Source: Rhopalosiphum padi (Eukaryota; Arthropoda; Insecta; Hemiptera; Aphididae). From it: a stretch of 64,000 bases of DNA. The position numbers and the translations under genes are program-made. Within the stretch, counting starts at the first letter, position 1, and each line of letters begins with the position of its first letter. Shown here one piece after another: positions 58,798-64,000 of the stretch. Under the pieces are notes generated by a model that saw nothing but the letters and a program-made list of their open reading frames with translations, was not told the DNA's origin and made no database searches. The stretch covers positions 24,748,865-24,812,864 of the forward strand of contig NC_083599.1 of the NCBI RefSeq assembly GCF_020882245.1, written 5' to 3'.

Positions 58798-61700
58798 ATG
58801 GAACAGCAAAGCTCAAATAGTAGTGATGATAATGATGGGGAGTTAACAACAAATCAGATAAAACTTAAGGCTCAAGTTAGTATTGTTTAATTTCTTGGAT
58901 AATAATTTGTATTTTGATTATAACCACAATTTCATGTCTTAGGATGTATATAATATAAGTGTTACTTATTGTAATTCCTGGTTAATAGTCAATGGTATAG
59001 TACGATTGCTTTTCTAAAACTCAATCTTCATCATGAAACGCCCATGTTGTTCAATGAAATCTTAATACTTGCATCTATATTAGTGTTATTACATTAAGCA
59101 GAATTTAGTATATTTAATAATTTTAAGTAATTTTCTTATGAATTCCCATTGATTTATATTAATCTGCTTTTGAATGCCTCCAAAATCTGATCACAAAAAT
59201 TTGGTGCACTGATCATTGGAAAAACTAAGCACTGACTGGTATCATGGTACCGCATTTAGTCATATTATAGTTTTTATTAGAGTTTGTCAGAGTATCTTGA
59301 AAAGATTTTAGTGATAATTGTCAACAGTTATAAGTAAAAGAAGTATACGTGAATATGCATTAGTTTATATTTTATACATTGAATATGAATGTGTTAAGTT
59401 TTTTAATGGATTTTCCAAACACTAGTCAGTTATGATTATTTATAATTCATTTTGGTTTATTACATATTCTTCCATATTATTTGAAATAAAAATAACAACT
59501 ATTGCCATATTCTGAAAATTTGCACATTTGCATCTTCTCCTGTTTTTTGTAATAAATAAAGCAGTAAAAATTTTACTATATTATTTATTAATTAATAACT
59601 ATTATTTCTATTTATAAATAAAATATATTACCAATTAAATTGAAAATTTTTACTTTTTTAATTTATTAAATGTAAATTATTGTAGATATTAAAATATTTT
59701 TTGTACTTTCAAATTTTAACTCACTAAAATATGATTTTATCCTTTTAGTGTTATAAATTCTGTAGCTCAACCCCTGATTATTAATTATTCAGTTATAATT
59801 ACTGCGACAATAGTTTATCTTGTTTAGAATATGTTTTTAAGGTATGATTGAATATCTTTCGTGTTCTTGAGTTAGATGTTGAAATTTAGATATTGTTATT
59901 TACAAAAAATAAATTTTACATATTATATAATGCAAAATTAAATTTAACAAAATGTATGTAAAAAATAACACAGGTATATAATAGTAATCTAGTATATTAT
60001 AGTACATTTTAACCTAATTAAAATTATGTTTATAACCAAAATATTATAATTTTATATTTTTGTTTATAATCATAATTTTTTATAATTAATTTAATAGATT
60101 ATTATTTTATTTTTAGGAAATTGCTAAGCGCATGGAAAAATATCATGGTAGATACACATCTTCTAGTCGGTGTAATACACCTTTGCCCATCACTTCAGCA
60201 GAAAGTATAGAGTCTATACAGAATAATAGTGTTATTTCTGATACGAGTGACAAAATTTTGTTATTCCGACAAGTTTTAGAAAATGATAGGTATGGTTAAT
60301 AATTATTTAATATTATATTTAATTTAATTGGTCATTTTAAAAACAATACGTCACCATTTAAAAAAATTATATTTTAAAATTTGAGCCATTAGAATTTGGA
60401 ACACTATAAAAATAACATTAAATATCTCGGGTTATTGAGTTATTTTTGGTTTGTAGAAAATTTCTATTTTATGACATGTTATTTTTTAATTCAATTGAAT
60501 AAAAGATTTAAGCTATTTGAGTTGAAAAATACTATGAAAACAATAATAAAGTTTAGGTAGATAAATAGAATTATTATAATCTCTAGTAATTATTGCATAT
60601 AATCAACACATAGTTGTTGTAGGTGTATAAGACCATATTGTAAGAAAAGTAATTTATTAAAACTATAAACATAATGATTTGGGTCAAAATTCAACTTGTT
60701 TATTTATAAAATTAGAATATCACTTCAAAATTTGAAATTCAAAGCTATAATCAATTATGTATTCAAAAAATTGTTTTAAGCAGATTTAATTAAACATCAG
60801 TTTATTTTTTGGTTGTGATTAGTATTTTCTTAAATTTGTATACTTTAGGTATGTATTGGAACTCTTAAATAGGAATTTATATAATTATATATTAAAGATT
60901 TGTTTATGTAGGCTTAAATAGTAAATAGTATTTACTAGAATTAAAAATAAAAAATGTTTAGTATGAAACCACCATAAAACATTTGTCACAAACGATAATT
61001 GTTATTTTCTTTAATTCAAAAAATATTAATCCCTAGGATTTGAAACTTCTTTCTATTTTATATATTATTAATTTTTATACAATAAAATATTGAAAATATT
61101 AAAACTAATATAGGCTTTTATATTAAGAATTATTTATACTGTTCTATAGTATAATTGCACTGACTTATAAGTTATAATAATAATATATGAGTACAATATA
61201 ATTTTATAATAACTTCCTTTTACATAGTATGTTATGGTTTTTGGTAAGATTTAAATGAACATACAATGCACAGTGTACACTCAAATTCTATTAAAATGTA
61301 TTATACTAAAATAACATAACTTTTATTGCAGAAAGTTAGTTGAGAATAGTAAAATAGATGAGCAAAAATATAATAATGATGTTCAAGTGAGTGATGAAAA
61401 TGTATTGGATGTGAAACAACGTGAAAAAGAAAAACCTAATGCAACATATTATGTAAGTTTTCTTACGTATTAAGAAGATGTTATAACCGCATGTTTTATC
61501 TCCATCTTACTAATGTACATCATAGCAAATTTGCGATCAGCCAAACACATTTTGTGATGTTAACTTTGATATAAGAGTAAATTTACTATTATCAAATTTA
61601 AAGGTATTAAAGGTTTTATTGATATTATCATTTTAAAATGAGTTATGAACATTTTAAAGTTGTAGTATTTTACATAGCTTTAACTCCCTTTAAAATGATA

Positions 61701-63282
61701 ATATCAATAAATACACATAACATTTCCTAGATAATATTCTTATCTTTAAATTTAATAATAGGTAAATTTACTCTAATATTAGAGCTAACATCACAAAATA
61801 TGTTCTGCTGAATGCAAATTTGCTATGATGTACGTTAGTAAGACGAAAGCAACACATGTGGTAAAACTCCTTTTAAATATTTTAATTATTTAATGTTAGT
61901 TTTATTTTTAATTAATTAAAGTTTTCAAGTTCTTTCTTTGAATATTAAAACAATAGTACTGGCAGAAATCAAGTTAGTTATTAGAACCAGTAATTTATTT
62001 AATTGTACTGGTTTTCTACTATTTTCCTTTATTTTTTAGATACCAAATTGGTAATAAATTATGTTTAAATTACCTGATTTATGTTAACTAATTAATCAAA
62101 TCCTATTTTAGTATGTAAAATATTATTTTGATTATTTAATATAGTTTATAATAGATAGGACTTGAATTTATGTACTTGTATAATTTAAAATAGTTAAATA
62201 AGCATTTTTTTTTATTCTTTGTATCATATTTAATATCTCACAAATTGAATAAATACAACGAAAACCATTTTTAAATTTTTAATAATTTTAATCTTGTGAA
62301 ATTCAAATACACTAATGTTAGAATTAGTTATTATCTATTTATTTTCTCATTGATCAACTTTTTACCAATAAACAATGTTATTATGCTTATTTATTTCAAT
62401 TATTACAAATGCAAATTCAATAAATTATATGTTCTATGATTTTAGTAGAATATACAAAGTAAAAATGATACTACTTACATCAGAATAATATAAATTGATT
62501 TTATTGATTACACAATTGACAAAAATATTATGTTGATCGGATTTCAGATATGAAATTACTGATTATAATAATAATTTTAAAAATTCATTGTTTTTAAACC
62601 TCACAGTAAATTTATAATTTAATTTAATGAATTGTCAGTTGAATAAAAGATATTATATTATGTTTTTTTCTTGTATTATCATATTTAATTTTTAAATTTT
62701 AGGAAGATATTATATCAGCACAATATCAGGAAAGAAATATACAATCTTTAAAAAGTCAAATTGTTGAATTGAATGAAAAACTTGAAAATTATCGTGTAAG
62801 TTGTATTATATTTAATTACATAAATAAATAGTTATTAAATGTTAATTGATTTTTTTTATAAAAATAGAATAATATTACTGAAAAAGATATGTTATTGCAA
62901 TTAAAAATTAATAAAATTGAGGCATTAAACAAAAGTATAGCACAAAACAAAAAAATACATTTAGAAATAGTGGAAGAGTTAAAAAAAAGAAATATTGAAA
63001 ACATTAATGAAGAACGTTTAAGATGTACTCAAGAGATTAATCATATTGCAGAAGAAGCAGAAGAATTAAAAAATAAGTTAGTACAAAATAAGAATTAATG
63101 AGCTTATTATTAACATATCAAATATTATTTACCTTTTATTTAGCTTAGAGGATGTTCACCGACTCTGTGATAAATTAAAAAAAAAAAATAATAAATTTGA
63201 TAAAGAAAATTCTGAACTAAGAAAAAATGAAATAAGTCTAAAATCGGAAATCGAAAAATTAAGTATAAGCTTTGAGAATGAA
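58798..63282 (+). CDS. Unrecognised coiled-coil protein, N-terminal 271 residues (continues past window)
   Basis: Six exons, 58798-58875, 60117-60289, 61332-61452, 62703-62795, 62868-63076 and 63144-63282, all GT-AG and in phase; a donor (GAA/GTAAGT) at 63,283 shows it continues. Residues 1-25 are acidic and Ser/Asn-rich (MEQQSSNSSDDNDGE). Residues 27-83 (EIAKRMEKYHGRYTSSSRCN ... SDKILLFRQVLEND) have a Ser/Thr-rich stretch. From about 130 onward (YQERNIQSLKSQIVELNEKL, ALNKSIAQNKKIHLEIVEEL, EDVHRLCDKLKKKNNKFDKE) it is a long heptad-type coiled coil without obvious breaks. No signal peptide or membrane segment is seen. It could be a golgin, centrosomal or vesicle-tether protein, but nothing visible decides this, so no function is assigned. 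Confidence 0.8.
61471..61876. mobile_element. Long foldback MITE, copy 2
   Basis: Clear similarity to the element at 17,314-17,766: shared ACACATTTTGTGATGTTA, GGTAAATTTACTCTAATATT, ACTAATGTACATCATAGC and CTAACATCACAAAAT blocks in the same inverted arrangement. The left (TAAGAAGATGTTATAACCGC) and right (inverted AAAAGGAGTTTTACCAC) ends have diverged from each other. The inner stem GATATTATCATTTTAAA pairs perfectly with TTTAAAATGATAATATC. It starts 18 bases after the splice donor at 61,452/61,453, in an intron of the coiled-coil gene. Confidence 0.85.
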
Positions 63283-64000
63283 GTAAGTACATTTTTTTAT
63301 TTACAGAATACTTAATGGGTATTTATTTAATTTAGTCGCCTAGTATCAGTACAATTTAAGTTTATTGGAACATAATAGGAATTTAATGTAATGGAAACAA
63401 TACTTACTTATTATATTAATAATATTGTCTAATAACCTAACATGCTTAATAACATATTGGCTTGTTCAGCATTAAAGTTATAGACACTACAGTACAGATT
63501 AACTGGGAAATAAAATATTTTTAATTTATTGGTTATTAATTAAAACAAAATTCAGTATGATTTTTGTTAAAAACCCATACTTTGTAATTTTTATTGATTT
63601 TAAAACATTTGTTATTTACTACTATAATGTATGCCACACTGATATTTGATCTACCTATCCATTACACAAATTAAAGAAAATAATATTTTTAGTGTAGATC
63701 ATAGCCTTTTTTAAATCATATTTTATCACAATATATTGCTGGCAAGAGTATATTATTAATAGTTAAGTATGTTTTAGTAATTTTAACATATATTATATAT
63801 ATTATTTACTAATACATGCTAAGAATAATTACACCATATAGACCAAAGATCAGCAATTAACATTTTTTGGAGGGCATATAAATTATATACCTGTATATAT
63901 ATTTATCTAAAGAAAATAAAAACGAAATAAAAAAATTTAATTTAAATTGATAAAAACTTTTAATTAAATTCACAATCAAGTAAAAATTAGTATCTTGTAT
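63283..64000 (+). other. Start of next intron of the coiled-coil gene
   Basis: Nothing was recognised between the donor at 63,283 and the window end. The sequence is AT-rich with no acceptor followed by an in-phase coiled-coil frame that I could support. Confidence 0.5.

Noticed and set aside
1..64000. Operon, CRISPR or bacterial/phage-type systems
   Set aside because: All recognised genes are spliced animal genes on separate promoters; no spaced direct-repeat array was seen.

Overview
The window is AT-rich eukaryotic DNA with short coding exons, GT-AG introns and many DNA-transposon remnants. The protein sequences are insect-like. The recurrent GGTACCTA/TAGGTAGGTA words and the repeat types look like an aphid (Hemiptera: Aphididae); that placement is recognition, not a search result. 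No bacterial genes, rRNA, CRISPR or convincing tRNA was seen.

Layout. (1) 1-1,936, minus: NIT1-type nitrilase, C-terminus cut by the window edge. (2) 5,365-25,171, minus: a complete 20-exon P4-ATPase (lipid flippase), reconstructed as 1,054 aa; every exon joins in frame. Its introns hold most of the mobile DNA: an R1/Jockey-type LINE fragment, two hAT elements (one with a perfect 8-bp target duplication), a 450-bp foldback MITE, a repeat-flanked element beside it, and a 2.2-kb element with 39-bp terminal inverted repeats around a cysteine-containing ORF. (3) 30,903-32,669, plus: SRP9, 77 aa, three exons. (4) 42,955-45,807, plus: a four-helix MARVEL (CMTM-like) protein, 177 aa, probably with a non-coding first exon near 39.1 kb. 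(5) 50,393-57,850, minus: CCDC22, 543 aa, eleven exons. (6) 58,798 to the right edge, plus: start of an unrecognised coiled-coil protein, 271 aa visible, divergent from CCDC22 over 947 bp.

The genes are unrelated housekeeping functions: nitrilase repair, membrane lipid asymmetry, co-translational targeting, membrane organisation and Commander-complex endosomal recycling. They are not an operon or a single pathway. The less ordinary material is in the non-coding DNA: a set of short perfect or near-perfect palindromes sharing a TATAGATA-type centre, two copies of one long foldback MITE in introns of different genes, a transposon with iterated TACGTG subterminal motifs, and several hAT derivatives. 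Within the coding sequence, the flippase has unusual residues at two usually conserved motifs (DGEE for DGET, PVSH for PISL).
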